64,000 nt of DNA from Mycobacterium decipiens (GTDB lineage Bacteria; Actinomycetota; Actinomycetes; Mycobacteriales; Mycobacteriaceae), in NCBI RefSeq assembly GCF_963853665.1, contig NZ_OY970459.1, positions 1,798,001 through 1,862,000 on the forward strand, given 5' to 3'. How positions within the stretch are numbered: the first letter of the stretch is position 1; every line of letters begins with the position of its first letter. Positions 38,391 through 46,888 of this stretch are shown piece by piece. A model generated the notes under the pieces. It did not search any database and was not told where the DNA came from. It worked only from the letters and a program-made list of their open reading frames with translations. The position numbers and the translations under genes are program-made.

Positions 38391-38770
38391 TCCAGCCGAC
38401 ACCGGGTGGGGTCCGGCGTTGTCGAAGGAAATGGCGGGGCCCAATCGGCAAGAAAGCTCCGTCAGCGCGCTGCTAAACGGCTGCCGGAGCCACAAAGCGC
38501 TAACAATCCTGCGCGGTGTGTTTCATTTCGCTGCTGCGGTCACCGGTTTGATGCCACGCTCGAAAGGACCGTGTTAAAACGGCCGGCGCCGGCGTTAAGA
38601 AGCCGTAAATGGACCTAGCGCTAGCACCTTTCCACCAGGTCTGTGGAGGTATGGATCGTTAGCCTTAATTCTGCGTACACAGGCTCTGATCAGCTAACGC
38701 GCAGGGGTTGATCAGCAAATACACAGGTTCCGAACCCTGCAGGGCCTATTTCACACATGAGGAGCATTCG
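38391..38770. other. 380-bp gap between PPE44 and PE27 genes, control region with repeats
   Basis: No gene is visible. The last 100 bp hold two copies of TGATCAGC (38687-38694 and 38709-38716, 22 bp apart), flanked on the outside by two copies of TACACAGG (38676-38683 and 38720-38727) with 3-bp gaps on each side. This regular arrangement just upstream of PE27 suggests a regulator-binding site. The remainder shows no clear signal. Confidence 0.5.
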
Positions 38771-39601
38771 ATGTCATTCCTGACGACACAGCCGGAAGAG
38801 TTGACTGCTGCGGCTGGCAAGCTGGAGACCATCGGCTCCGCGATGGTCGCCCAGAATGCGGCCGCAGCGGCCCCGACCACTACGGGCGTGATTCCCGCGG
38901 CCAGTGATGAGGTATCGGCGCTGCAGGCGTCGTTATTCACCGCGTACGGCACTCTCTACCAGCAGGTCAGTGCCGAAGCAGCGGCGATGTACGACATGTT
39001 TGTGAAGACCCTGGGGATCAGCGCTGGTACGTATGCCGCCACCGAGGCCGCCAACTCATCCGCGGCGGCTTCGCCCTTGTCGGGTCTCGCGAGCATCTTG
39101 GGTTCCACGCCTAGTCAGTTGCCCCCCTGGGTGTCCGATATTGCCAACATCTTCAACATTGGCGCCGGGAACTGGGCCTCCGCCGCGTCGGACTTGTTAG
39201 GGCTGACCAGTGGTGGTCTGCTTCCAGCAGCCGAGCAGGCCGCCGTCGCGGAGGGTTTGGAGGGCGCCGGCCTGTCGGAGTTGGGGGCGGCAGAGGCGGC
39301 CGTCGGCGAGGCTCCGATCGCGGCTGGTCTGGGCGCGGCCCCGCTTGCGGCCGGCCTCGGTCGGGCATCGTCGATCGGTGCATTGTCGGTGCCGCCCAGC
39401 TGGGCCGGACAAGCCACCCTGGTATCGAGCACCAACACCCTGCACGGCGCTGGCTGGACGACCGCTGCGCCGCAATCCGCCGCGGGGACGGTCATTCCCG
39501 GGATGCCGGGATTGGCCTCGGCCACGCGCAATGGCGCCGGCTTCGGTGCACCGCGCTACGGCGCCAAACCCATCGTCATGCCCAAGCCGGCGGTCGTATA
39601 G
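38771..39601 (+). CDS. PE27: PE family protein, PE27-like
   Basis: A 276-residue PE protein. The first 100 residues are a typical PE domain (MSFLTTQPEELTAAAGKLET, with the YxxxD/E-type signal in YQQVSAEAAAMYD). The long C-terminal part carries ALSVPPSW, the same GxxSVPxxW-type motif that marks PPE-SVP proteins, so the PE protein has acquired or kept an SVP tail. It lies between PPE44 and PPE43 as in M. tuberculosis. Secretion through ESX-5 is expected. ATG 38771 follows GAGGAG. Confidence 0.92.
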   Translation: MSFLTTQPEELTAAAGKLETIGSAMVAQNAAAAAPTTTGVIPAASDEVSALQASLFTAYGTLYQQVSAEAAAMYDMFVKTLGISAGTYAATEAANSSAAASPLSGLASILGSTPSQLPPWVSDIANIFNIGAGNWASAASDLLGLTSGGLLPAAEQAAVAEGLEGAGLSELGAAEAAVGEAPIAAGLGAAPLAAGLGRASSIGALSVPPSWAGQATLVSSTNTLHGAGWTTAAPQSAAGTVIPGMPGLASATRNGAGFGAPRYGAKPIVMPKPAVV

Positions 39602-39685
39602 GGAGCCGGGTCAATGCGATTGCTCGCACCTGAGAAGTAAGCGGAATTCGGTCGATAGACGTCAATAGAGAATCGGGATAGGAAA

Positions 39686-40867
39686 ATGGATTTTGGAGCT
39701 TTACCCCCGGAAATCAACTCCACACGTATGTACGTCGGTGCTGGTGCAACACCCATGATGGCCGCCGCCGCGGCGTGGAACGGCCTGGCCGTCGAGTTGA
39801 GCACCACCGCATCGTCGGTCGAGTCGGTAATCATGCAGCTGACCACGGAGCAGTGGCTGGGTCCGGCATCGATGTCGATGGTCGCGGCCGCCCAGCCGTA
39901 TCTGGCCTGGTTGACCTACACAGCTGAATCGGCGGCCCATGCGGCAGCACAGGCCATGGCATCGGCGGCCGCCTATGAGGCGGCGTTTGCCATGACGGTT
40001 CCGCCGGCGGAGGTCGCTGCTAACAGGGCGCTGCTCGCGGCACTGGTAGCGACGAACATTCTGGGTCAAAACACACCGGCAATCATGGCGACCGAAGCCC
40101 ACTACGGCGAGATGTGGGCTCAAGACGCGCTGGCGATGTACGGCTATGCGGCCTCCTCTGCGGCGGCCGGAACGTTGAATCCTCTGATAACGCCGTCGCA
40201 GACCGCCAACCTGGCCGGGCTGGCCAGTCAAGCCGCCGCGGTCAGCCAAGCCGCCGCGGCCGGCACCGCTCAGCAGGTGGGGCTGGGGTCGCTGATCAGC
40301 AACCTGCCGAACGCGGTAATGGGGTTTGCTTCCCCGCTGACAACGGCGGCCGACGGGTTGGGTGGCATCATTCAGGACATCGAGGACCTGCTCGGTATCC
40401 CGTTCGTGCAGAACGCCATCAATGGCGCGGTCAACACCGCTGCGTGGTTCGTCATGGCCGCCATCCCCAACGCCGTGTTCCTCGGACACGCCCTTACCGC
40501 CCTGAGCCCGGCAGGCGAGGCCGCAGCCGTCGACGCCGTTCCGGCTGCCGCGGCAGCAGCGGGTTTGACGCACGCGGTAGCGCCAGCGGGCCTTGGTGGA
40601 GCCCCGCTGATGGCGGGGCTGGGCGAGGCGTCCTCGGTCGGCGGCCTGTCGGTCCCGACGAGTTGGTCCGCCGCCGCTCCGGCAATGACTTCCGGCAGCA
40701 CGGCATTGGACGGGTCCGGTTGGGCGGTCCCCGAGGAAGCCGGGCCGGTCACCGCAATGCCGGGCGCGCCGGGGATGGCGGGGATTTCGGGGAAGGGCGC
40801 CGGTGCCTATGCCGGGCCGCGATACGGATTCAAGCCCATCGTCATGCCCAAACAGGTCGTCGTTTGA
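39686..40867 (+). CDS. PPE43: PPE family protein, PPE43-like (SVP subfamily)
   Basis: A 393-residue PPE protein strongly similar to the PPE44 protein two genes upstream: the same [16 protein letters not shown] start, TEQWLGPAS and GGLSVPTSW. The two probably arose by duplication. Length agrees with PPE43 (Rv2768c). PE27 directly upstream, 84 bp away, is the likely dimer partner. Cell-surface or secreted location through ESX-5 is inferred from the family. Confidence 0.93.
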   Translation: MDFGALPPEINSTRMYVGAGATPMMAAAAAWNGLAVELSTTASSVESVIMQLTTEQWLGPASMSMVAAAQPYLAWLTYTAESAAHAAAQAMASAAAYEAAFAMTVPPAEVAANRALLAALVATNILGQNTPAIMATEAHYGEMWAQDALAMYGYAASSAAAGTLNPLITPSQTANLAGLASQAAAVSQAAAAGTAQQVGLGSLISNLPNAVMGFASPLTTAADGLGGIIQDIEDLLGIPFVQNAINGAVNTAAWFVMAAIPNAVFLGHALTALSPAGEAAAVDAVPAAAAAAGLTHAVAPAGLGGAPLMAGLGEASSVGGLSVPTSWSAAAPAMTSGSTALDGSGWAVPEEAGPVTAMPGAPGMAGISGKGAGAYAGPRYGFKPIVMPKQVVV

Positions 40868-41039
40868 TACGGCACAGATGAACTGTGCCCAACCAGCGAC
40901 CGACTCGAAATGTGGTGCTGCAAAAGCATGGCCGCGACCGGCGGCTCATGCCACGCGCCCGAGTTCGCCGGTCGTGTCGCCCACCGGGGCGATCGGCCGC
41001 CCGATGTTTCGACCGGCCGATTCCCGAAGCCGGGAGCCT

Positions 41040-41387
41040 CTAACCGTGGCCGGAACCGCAGCCGACGCCGGGGATGCAGCCGCTGCCGCCCGGCACGCCG
41101 CCCGGACCTGCGTTGGCCCCTCCGGAGCCGCAACCAACGCCGGGGATGCAGCCACTGCCGCCCGGACCGCCGCCGGGACCGCCGGTCACACCGCCGGAAC
41201 CGCAGTTGCCGTTGGCGTCGCAGCCGCCTCCGCCTGGCTCGTTAGTCGCAAAATGAGTGGTCACAGTGGTGGCCGTTGCCGGGCCGGCCGAGAAAATTTC
41301 AGCCGCCGCCGTGGGTGCTACGGCAATCGCTGTAGCGACAGCCCCAGCCACCACCAGTGGTTTCATGGGGTTAAATTTCGCTAACAT
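41040..41387 (-). CDS. Small secreted Gly/Cys-rich repeat protein
   Basis: A 115-residue protein with an N-terminal signal peptide (MKPLVVAGAVATAIAVAPTAAA from Met8) and probable cleavage after the Ala run. The mature part is Gly-rich and contains a duplicated block ending GGSGCIPGVGCGSG, plus a related CDANGNCGSGG, giving three CxxxxC-type cysteine pairs. I do not know this family. ATG 41387 or 41366 may be the start. It sits opposite to its neighbours between PPE43 and fabG. The plus-strand frame over the same bases is Arg-rich and looks like a shadow. Confidence 0.65.
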   Translation of the reverse strand: MLAKFNPMKPLVVAGAVATAIAVAPTAAAEIFSAGPATATTVTTHFATNEPGGGGCDANGNCGSGGVTGGPGGGPGGSGCIPGVGCGSGGANAGPGGVPGGSGCIPGVGCGSGHG

Positions 41388-41499
41388 TCTTGTCGCATAC
41401 CACGTGTGCGCGGGTATGAAACATTTGCCCGTGAGATTGGGCGCTACCGATGTTCGCCACTGGCGGAGTCCGGCCACCACAGCAACCGAAGGCAAACAT

Positions 41500-42291
41500 A
41501 TGACCGCACTGGATCTGACCGGCCGTACCGCCATAATCACCGGCGCATCGCGGGGCATCGGGCTTGCCATCGCCAAACAGCTGGCAGCCGCCGGGGCCCA
41601 GGTGGTGCTCACCGCCCGCAAGCAGGAAGCTGCCGACGAGGCCGCGGCACAGGTCGGTGAGCGCGCGTTGGGCGTTGGTGCGCACGCGGTCGACGAGGAT
41701 GCCGCGCGGCGCTGTGTGGACCTCACCCTCGAGCGCTTCGGCAGGGTGGACATCCTGATCAACAACGCCGGAACCAACCCGGCCTACGGTCCGCTGATTG
41801 ACCAAGACCACGCCCGCTTCGCCAAGATCTTCGACGTCAACCTCTGGGCACCGCTGATGTGGACCTCGCTCGTCGTGAAGGCGTGGATGGGTCAGCACGG
41901 TGGTGCTGTGGTCAACACCGCCTCCATTGGCGGGATGCACCAGTCGCCCGCCATGGGCATGTACAACGCAACCAAAGCCGCGCTGATCCACCTCACCAAG
42001 CAGTTGGCGCTGGAACTTTCACCGCGCATCCGGGTGAACGCGATCTGCCCCGGCGTGGTTCGCACCAGGCTCGCCGAGGCGCTGTGGAAGGACCACGAGG
42101 ATCCGCTCGCGGCGACCATCGCGCTCGGGCGTATCGGGGAGCCCGCCGACGTGGCGAGTGCGGTCGCATTCCTGGTGTCGGACGCCGCGAGCTGGATCAC
42201 CGGCGAGACGATGGTGATCGACGGGGGTCTGGTGCTCGGCAACGCGCTGGGGTTCCGGGCACCGCCGCACGGCGGTAATGGTCAGCAATGA
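41500..42291 (+). CDS. fabG5: Short-chain dehydrogenase FabG5-like (Rv2766c)
   Basis: A 263-residue SDR with TGASRGIGLAI at about residue 15, NNAGTN, and the catalytic YNATK. It resembles 3-oxoacyl-ACP reductases and matches M. tuberculosis Rv2766c in sequence and place. ATG 41500 is chosen because MTALDLTGRTAIITG gives the normal SDR N-terminus; the frame is open further upstream. The last 4 bases overlap the acyl-CoA dehydrogenase gene, so here the SDR probably works with that pair on a CoA ester rather than in fatty acid synthesis. Confidence 0.92.
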   Translation: MTALDLTGRTAIITGASRGIGLAIAKQLAAAGAQVVLTARKQEAADEAAAQVGERALGVGAHAVDEDAARRCVDLTLERFGRVDILINNAGTNPAYGPLIDQDHARFAKIFDVNLWAPLMWTSLVVKAWMGQHGGAVVNTASIGGMHQSPAMGMYNATKAALIHLTKQLALELSPRIRVNAICPGVVRTRLAEALWKDHEDPLAATIALGRIGEPADVASAVAFLVSDAASWITGETMVIDGGLVLGNALGFRAPPHGGNGQQ

Positions 42292-43493
42292 GCACTGAGG
42301 AAGGCAGCACGGCCGACCTGAACGCGCGGGTAAAGACGCTGCTGGACGAACACAACCCGGCCACCAGCGACCCGCGGGAGTTTCTCGGCGCGCGGTTCGA
42401 CGCGGGGCTGGCGTGGGTGTACTTCCCGCGGGGCGAAGGCGGATTGGACCTGCCGCGAACGTGCCAGGCTCAGGTCGACGCGCAGCTCGCGGCCGCGGGC
42501 GCGCCACCGGCCGGCGGCGGCAGAAACATCATCGGGATCGGTATGGCGGCACCGACGATCGCGGCGTTCGGGACGGCGGAACAGAAGCGAAAGTTTCTGC
42601 GCCCGTTGTTTACCGGTGAACACCTCTACTGCCAGTTGTTCAGCGAACCGGGTGCGGGGTCTGATCTCGCTGCGGCGGCAACCCGCGCCGTCCGCGACGC
42701 GCATCACCCGCAGGATTGGATTGTCAACGGACAGAAGGTTTGGACATCGATGGCGCAGCACGCGCAGATGGCGATCCTGGTCGCTCGCACCGATCCGACG
42801 GTGCCCAAACACGCTGGCCTGACTTACTTCCTGTGCGACATGACGCAGCCGGGCGTCGACATTCGGCCGCTACGCCAGATCACCGGCGAGGCGGAGTTCA
42901 ACGAGGTCTTCCTCACCGATGTCCGGGTGCCCGACGCGAACCGGCTCGGCCCCGAAGGTGGTGGCTGGCGGGTCGCGACCACCACGTTGAACAACGAGCG
43001 CGTCGCTATCGGCTCGCGAACCGGCCTTCCCCGGGAGGGCGGAATGATCGGCAAGGTTGCCCAGGCGTGGCGTGACCGACCGGCGTTGCGTAACCCGGCT
43101 ATGCACGACGAGATGATGCGGCTGTGGGTGGATGCGGAGGTGTTCCGCCTGACCGGTGAGCGGCTGCGCCAGCGGGCCGCTACCGGCCAGCCCGGCCCAG
43201 AAGGTGCCGGCATGAAGGTGGCTTTTGCCCGTCTGGCACAACAGATCTCGGGTTTCGAGCTGGAACTGCAGGCCGAATCCGGACTGCACTATGACGACTG
43301 GACTTTGCGTAGACCCGAAACGGTCGACTTGACCGGTCGCCAGGCTGGCTATCGCTACCTGCGTGCACGCGGCAACTCGATCGAGGGCGGCACCTCAGAG
43401 ATCTTGCGCAACACGATCGCCGAGCGGGTGCTCGGCCTGCCCGGTGAGCACCGCGTCGATAAGGACGTCGCCTGGAAGGACTTGGACAGGTGA
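42288..43493 (+). CDS. Acyl-CoA dehydrogenase (FadE family), first subunit of a pair
   Basis: A 401-residue acyl-CoA dehydrogenase. The FAD-binding region has QLFSEPGAGSDLAAAATRA and the C-terminal part RGNSIEGGTSEILRNTIAE. It overlaps fabG5 by 4 bases upstream and a second dehydrogenase by 4 bases downstream. Adjacent unequal FadE pairs in mycobacteria often form alpha2beta2 heterotetramers acting on sterol-derived or other bulky CoA esters. The substrate here is not known. I do not recall this gene between Rv2766c and Rv2765 in M. tuberculosis. Confidence 0.93.
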   Translation: MSTEEGSTADLNARVKTLLDEHNPATSDPREFLGARFDAGLAWVYFPRGEGGLDLPRTCQAQVDAQLAAAGAPPAGGGRNIIGIGMAAPTIAAFGTAEQKRKFLRPLFTGEHLYCQLFSEPGAGSDLAAAATRAVRDAHHPQDWIVNGQKVWTSMAQHAQMAILVARTDPTVPKHAGLTYFLCDMTQPGVDIRPLRQITGEAEFNEVFLTDVRVPDANRLGPEGGGWRVATTTLNNERVAIGSRTGLPREGGMIGKVAQAWRDRPALRNPAMHDEMMRLWVDAEVFRLTGERLRQRAATGQPGPEGAGMKVAFARLAQQISGFELELQAESGLHYDDWTLRRPETVDLTGRQAGYRYLRARGNSIEGGTSEILRNTIAERVLGLPGEHRVDKDVAWKDLDR

Positions 43494-44593
43494 GCGCCGC
43501 GGACTTGTTGTACTCGGACACCGAGGACGCGTTGCGGGACAGCGTTCGGCAATTGTTCGCCGACCGATGCCCGCCGGAATTGGTAGCGCAGGCCTACGAG
43601 ATGCCGCCGCACGACTTTTCGGCGATCTGGCGGACGCTGGCCGCCGACCTGGGGGTGGCGGGGTTGCTGGTGCCCGAGGCGCTCGGCGGCGCCGGCGCGG
43701 GTGCCCGCGAGACCGCGGTGGTCATGGAGGAGATCGGCCGGGCCGTCGCACCCGTGCCATTTTTGTCCAGCGCCGTGCTGGCCACGGTTGCGCTGCTGCA
43801 CGCCGGCGATACCGAAACGCTGCCGGCGTTGGCGCAGGGCGTGCGCACCGCGGCGCTGGTGGTGCCGCTGTCGACGGCGCCCGGCGAGCCGGTCGCGGGG
43901 GTGAGCATCGGCGCCGACGGCCTGACCGGTTGGGTCGGCAACGTGGCGGGCGCGAGCGAAGCCGACATCCTGGTGGTGCCCGTCGCGGGTGAGGATGGAA
44001 CCGAGCTGCATACCGTCATTCGCGACGCGGCCGGCGTCGAGGTGTCGCCGCTGCTGGCGCTGGATATGACCAGACCCCTTGCCCAGGTGCGGTTCTCAGG
44101 GGCGCGGTCGGCGCGGGTCGGCACCGGCCCGGCGCACGGCGCGGTCGCGGCGGCGCTGGAGACGGGCGCGACCCTACTCGCCTCCGAGCAACTCGGGCTG
44201 GCGCAATGGTGTTTCGACACCACGCTGGCCTATACGAAGCAGCGCAAGCAATTCGGCCGCGCGATTGGGTCGTATCAGGCGATCAAGCACCGCCTGGCCG
44301 ACCTGTGGTTTGAGGTGAGTTCGGCCACCGCGGCGGCCCGATACGCCGCCGACACCCGCGCTCGCGGCGACGCAGACGCGGCCATCGCCGCGGCCATCGC
44401 TCAGGCCTACTGCAGCGGTGTCGCCGTGCACGCCGCCGAGGAGTGTGTCCAGCTGCACGGCGGTATCGGGATGACCTGGGAGTATCCGGCGCATCTGTAC
44501 CTGAAGCGGGCCAAGAGCGACCAGTTGGCCCTGGGCACCGCCTACCGACACCGCGCCCGATTGGCCGCGTTGGTCGACCTGCCGGCCAGCTGA
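43490..44593 (+). CDS. Acyl-CoA dehydrogenase (FadE family), second subunit of a pair
   Basis: A 367-residue acyl-CoA dehydrogenase with C-terminal QLHGGIGMTWEYPAHLYLKR and QRKQFGRAIGSYQAIKHRL. The HGGIGMTWE segment is typical of the second subunit in heteromeric FadE complexes. GTG 43490 overlaps the stop of the first subunit gene. The gene ends just before a perfect 23-bp inverted repeat. It is probably expressed with fabG5 as a small beta-oxidation-like operon of unknown substrate. Confidence 0.93.
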   Translation: MSAADLLYSDTEDALRDSVRQLFADRCPPELVAQAYEMPPHDFSAIWRTLAADLGVAGLLVPEALGGAGAGARETAVVMEEIGRAVAPVPFLSSAVLATVALLHAGDTETLPALAQGVRTAALVVPLSTAPGEPVAGVSIGADGLTGWVGNVAGASEADILVVPVAGEDGTELHTVIRDAAGVEVSPLLALDMTRPLAQVRFSGARSARVGTGPAHGAVAAALETGATLLASEQLGLAQWCFDTTLAYTKQRKQFGRAIGSYQAIKHRLADLWFEVSSATAAARYAADTRARGDADAAIAAAIAQAYCSGVAVHAAEECVQLHGGIGMTWEYPAHLYLKRAKSDQLALGTAYRHRARLAALVDLPAS

Positions 44594-44600
44594 GTCGTTC

Positions 44601-44662
44601 GGCGAGCAGACGCAGAATCGCACGACACGCCGCCGGCTTGTGCGATTCTGCGTCTGCTCGCC
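44601..44662. terminator. Perfect 23-bp inverted repeat between convergent genes
   Basis: Positions 44601-44623 are the exact reverse complement of 44640-44662, with a 16-base loop. The arms contain GCGAGCAGACGCAGAATCGC. It fills most of the gap between the dehydrogenase gene and the convergent dienelactone hydrolase gene, fitting a two-way terminator. Similar 'GAGCAGACGCA' inverted repeats recur in mycobacterial intergenic regions, as I recall, so it may also be a dispersed repeat. Confidence 0.75.
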
Positions 44663-44666
44663 AGGC

Positions 44667-45407
44667 CTAGGGAGCCAGTGTGGCGCCGAACAACTCCGTC
44701 ATCGCCGCCCAATGCCGTTCGTCGGCTGCGGTGTCATAGGGCGGATTGTCCGGGACCGCGAACCCATGGGCGGCCGGGTACCACTCGATGCGGTGCTGCA
44801 CACCGGCCGCTGTGAGTGCCTTGTCGAGTTGCTCGGCGTGGTCGGTGGTGAACGACGCGTCGTTCTGGGCGCCGCCGATGTACACGGTGGCGCTGATCTG
44901 GTCGGCCAGCAGGTGTGGGCTGTCCGGGTTGTCGGTCACCAGGCCGCCGCCGTGGAAGGACGCTGCGGCGACAACACGGTCGGCTTGACGGCCAGCGATC
45001 ACCAGTGACATCCGCCCACCCATGCAGTAACCGCAGACACCGAATCGTTGGCCGGCCACCTCCGGGCGACTGGCTAGGTAGTCGAAGAGCGCGCCGGCGT
45101 CGCGGGTCACCCGGTCCGGTGTCAGGGTGCCCATCATGAACATGATCCGCGCGCGCTCTTGGGCGTCGCCGAACACGGTGGTCATATCGAACGGGGCCCA
45201 GTCGCCCTCGCGGTAGTACACATCGGGAAGCAGCACCACGTAGCCCGACCCGGCCAGCCTGGCCGCCATCTGGTCGAAGGTCACGCGCACGCCGCCCGCG
45301 TCGGGGAACATGACCACACCGGGCCAGGGGCCAGGGCCGGCTGGGGCGAACAGATGTACCGGGCAGCTGCCGTCGGGAGTGGCGACGGTGTCGGTGATCT
45401 TCGGCAT
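44667..45407 (-). CDS. Dienelactone hydrolase family protein, Rv2765-like
   Basis: A 246-residue alpha/beta hydrolase. The nucleophile Cys lies in GYCMGGRM and the catalytic His in AAHGFAVPD, as in dienelactone hydrolases. Length and sequence match M. tuberculosis Rv2765. ATG 45407 gives MPKITDTVATPDG; the frame is open far upstream, but that part runs antisense to thyA. It hydrolyses lactone or ester bonds; the natural substrate is unknown. Confidence 0.92.
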   Translation of the reverse strand: MPKITDTVATPDGSCPVHLFAPAGPGPWPGVVMFPDAGGVRVTFDQMAARLAGSGYVVLLPDVYYREGDWAPFDMTTVFGDAQERARIMFMMGTLTPDRVTRDAGALFDYLASRPEVAGQRFGVCGYCMGGRMSLVIAGRQADRVVAAASFHGGGLVTDNPDSPHLLADQISATVYIGGAQNDASFTTDHAEQLDKALTAAGVQHRIEWYPAAHGFAVPDNPPYDTAADERHWAAMTELFGATLAP

Positions 45408-45503
45408 GGTCTCCGTTGTACTCCGTGGCCCGAGCGCAGATCTATTGGCGTCGACCCGTCGCGCCCGCTTCGCCGCGCTTGCGATCGCCGTTAAGCTGAC
45501 CGC

Positions 45504-46304
45504 GTGCCGATCCCGACGCCCTACGAGGACTTGCTGCGCCTCGTGCTCGGAACTGGCGCGGCCAAATCCGACCGCACCGGCACCGGAACCCGCAGCCTGT
45601 TCGGCCAGCAGATGCGGTATGACCTGTCTGCCGGCTTCCCGCTGATCACCACCAAGAGGGTCCATTTCAAATCGGTGGTCTACGAGTTGCTGTGGTTTTT
45701 GCGCGGCGACTCCAACGTTGGCTGGCTGCACGAACACGGAGTTACCATCTGGGACGAATGGGCAAGCGATACAGGCGATCTCGGGCCGATCTACGGCGTG
45801 CAGTGGCGATCGTGGCCCGCTCCTTCGGGTGAGCATATCGACCAGATCGGCGGGGCGCTTGATTTGCTGCGCACCGACCCCGACTCCCGGCGCATCATCG
45901 TGTCGGCCTGGAACGTCGGCGAAATCCCGCGAATGGCGCTGCCGCCGTGTCACGCGTTCTTCCAGTTCTACGTCGCCGATGGCCGGCTGAGTTGTCAGCT
46001 CTACCAGCGCAGCGCCGACCTGTTCCTCGGTGTGCCGTTCAACATCGCCAGCTACGCGTTGCTCACCCACATGATGGCCGCCCAGGCCGGCCTGTCGGTC
46101 GGCGAGTTCATCTGGACCGGCGGCGACTGCCACATCTACGACAACCACGTGGAGCAAGTCCGGCTGCAGCTCAGCCGCGAGCCACGGCCATACCCAAAAC
46201 TCGTTCTGGCCCACAGAGATTCGATATTCGACTACACTTTCGACGACATTGTTGTCAAGGACTACGATCCGTATCCGGCGATCAAGGCTCCTGTCGCGGT
46301 ATGA
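45504..46304 (+). CDS. thyA: Thymidylate synthase ThyA
   Basis: A 266-residue classical thymidylate synthase converting dUMP to dTMP with methylenetetrahydrofolate and releasing dihydrofolate. The catalytic Cys is near residue 149 in [21 protein letters not shown] and [17 protein letters not shown] bind dUMP and folate. It matches M. tuberculosis ThyA throughout, with three extra residues at the start (GTG 45504). The stop overlaps the dfrA ATG, coupling dihydrofolate production to its reduction. Confidence 0.97.
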   Translation: MPIPTPYEDLLRLVLGTGAAKSDRTGTGTRSLFGQQMRYDLSAGFPLITTKRVHFKSVVYELLWFLRGDSNVGWLHEHGVTIWDEWASDTGDLGPIYGVQWRSWPAPSGEHIDQIGGALDLLRTDPDSRRIIVSAWNVGEIPRMALPPCHAFFQFYVADGRLSCQLYQRSADLFLGVPFNIASYALLTHMMAAQAGLSVGEFIWTGGDCHIYDNHVEQVRLQLSREPRPYPKLVLAHRDSIFDYTFDDIVVKDYDPYPAIKAPVAV

Positions 46305-46786
46305 CGGTCCTGGGCCTGATCTGGGCTCAGGCGCCCTCAGGAGTTATCGGCCGCGGCGGCGGCATCCCATGGCGGTTGCCCGAGGACTTGGCGCGTTTCA
46401 AACAGATCACCATGGGTCACACGGTCGTGATGGGCCGGCGGACCTGGGATTCGCTGCCGGCCAGCGTCCGGCCGCTGCCCGGCCGGCGAAATGTCGTAGT
46501 GAGCCGCCAAACTGGCTTCATGGCGCAGGGAGCGGAGGTGGTCGGTTCGCTCGAGGAGGCATTGAGTGAGCCGGAGACGTGGGTGATCGGCGGCGGACAG
46601 ATCTATGCGCTGGCGCTGCCGCACGCGACCAGATGTGAGATCACCGAGGTCGACATCGACCTGCCGCGCGATGCCGGCGACGCACTCGCCCCGGTGCTCG
46701 ACCAGGCGTGGCGGGGCGAGCCAGGCCAGTGGCGCCTCAGCCGATCGGGCTTGCGCTACCGGTTCCTTAGCTACCATCGCTCATGA
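46301..46786 (+). CDS. dfrA: Dihydrofolate reductase
   Basis: A 161-residue dihydrofolate reductase. [20 protein letters not shown] provides the Met20-loop region, [10 protein letters not shown] and [12 protein letters not shown] the NADPH-binding strands. It reduces dihydrofolate formed by ThyA. ATG 46301 overlaps the thyA stop (ATGA). The last codons fall inside the first copy of a 53-bp repeat, so the repeat provides the C-terminal Ser and the stop. Confidence 0.96.
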   Translation: MTVLGLIWAQAPSGVIGRGGGIPWRLPEDLARFKQITMGHTVVMGRRTWDSLPASVRPLPGRRNVVVSRQTGFMAQGAEVVGSLEEALSEPETWVIGGGQIYALALPHATRCEITEVDIDLPRDAGDALAPVLDQAWRGEPGQWRLSRSGLRYRFLSYHRS

Positions 46787-46886
46787 GCGCCGCTTCTTCT
46801 CATCGCTTCGCTCTGCATCGTCGCGGCGCGCGCTCATGAGCGCCGCTTCTTCTCATCGCTTCGCTCTGCATCGTCGCGGCGCGCGC
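46781..46886 (+). repeat. MIRU-type 53-bp tandem repeat, two exact copies
   Basis: Positions 46781-46833 and 46834-46886 are identical 53-base units, followed by the first bases of a third (TCATGAGC). The unit resembles mycobacterial interspersed repetitive units, which lie between operon genes with overlapping stop and start codons. Each unit starts TCATGAG and encodes an 18-codon frame ([18 protein letters not shown]) whose TGA overlaps the next ATG. The chain links dfrA to the downstream gene without a non-coding gap. Confidence 0.85.
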
Positions 46887-46888
46887 TC

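Noticed and set aside
40868..41500. Plus-strand coding frames opposite the secreted Gly-rich protein
   Set aside because: They are Arg/Pro-rich without motifs, while the minus strand gives a clear signal peptide and ordered cysteine repeats.
45408..46214. N-terminal extension of the dienelactone hydrolase across thyA
   Set aside because: The extension is antisense to the well-supported thyA gene, and ATG 45407 gives the known length and N-terminus.
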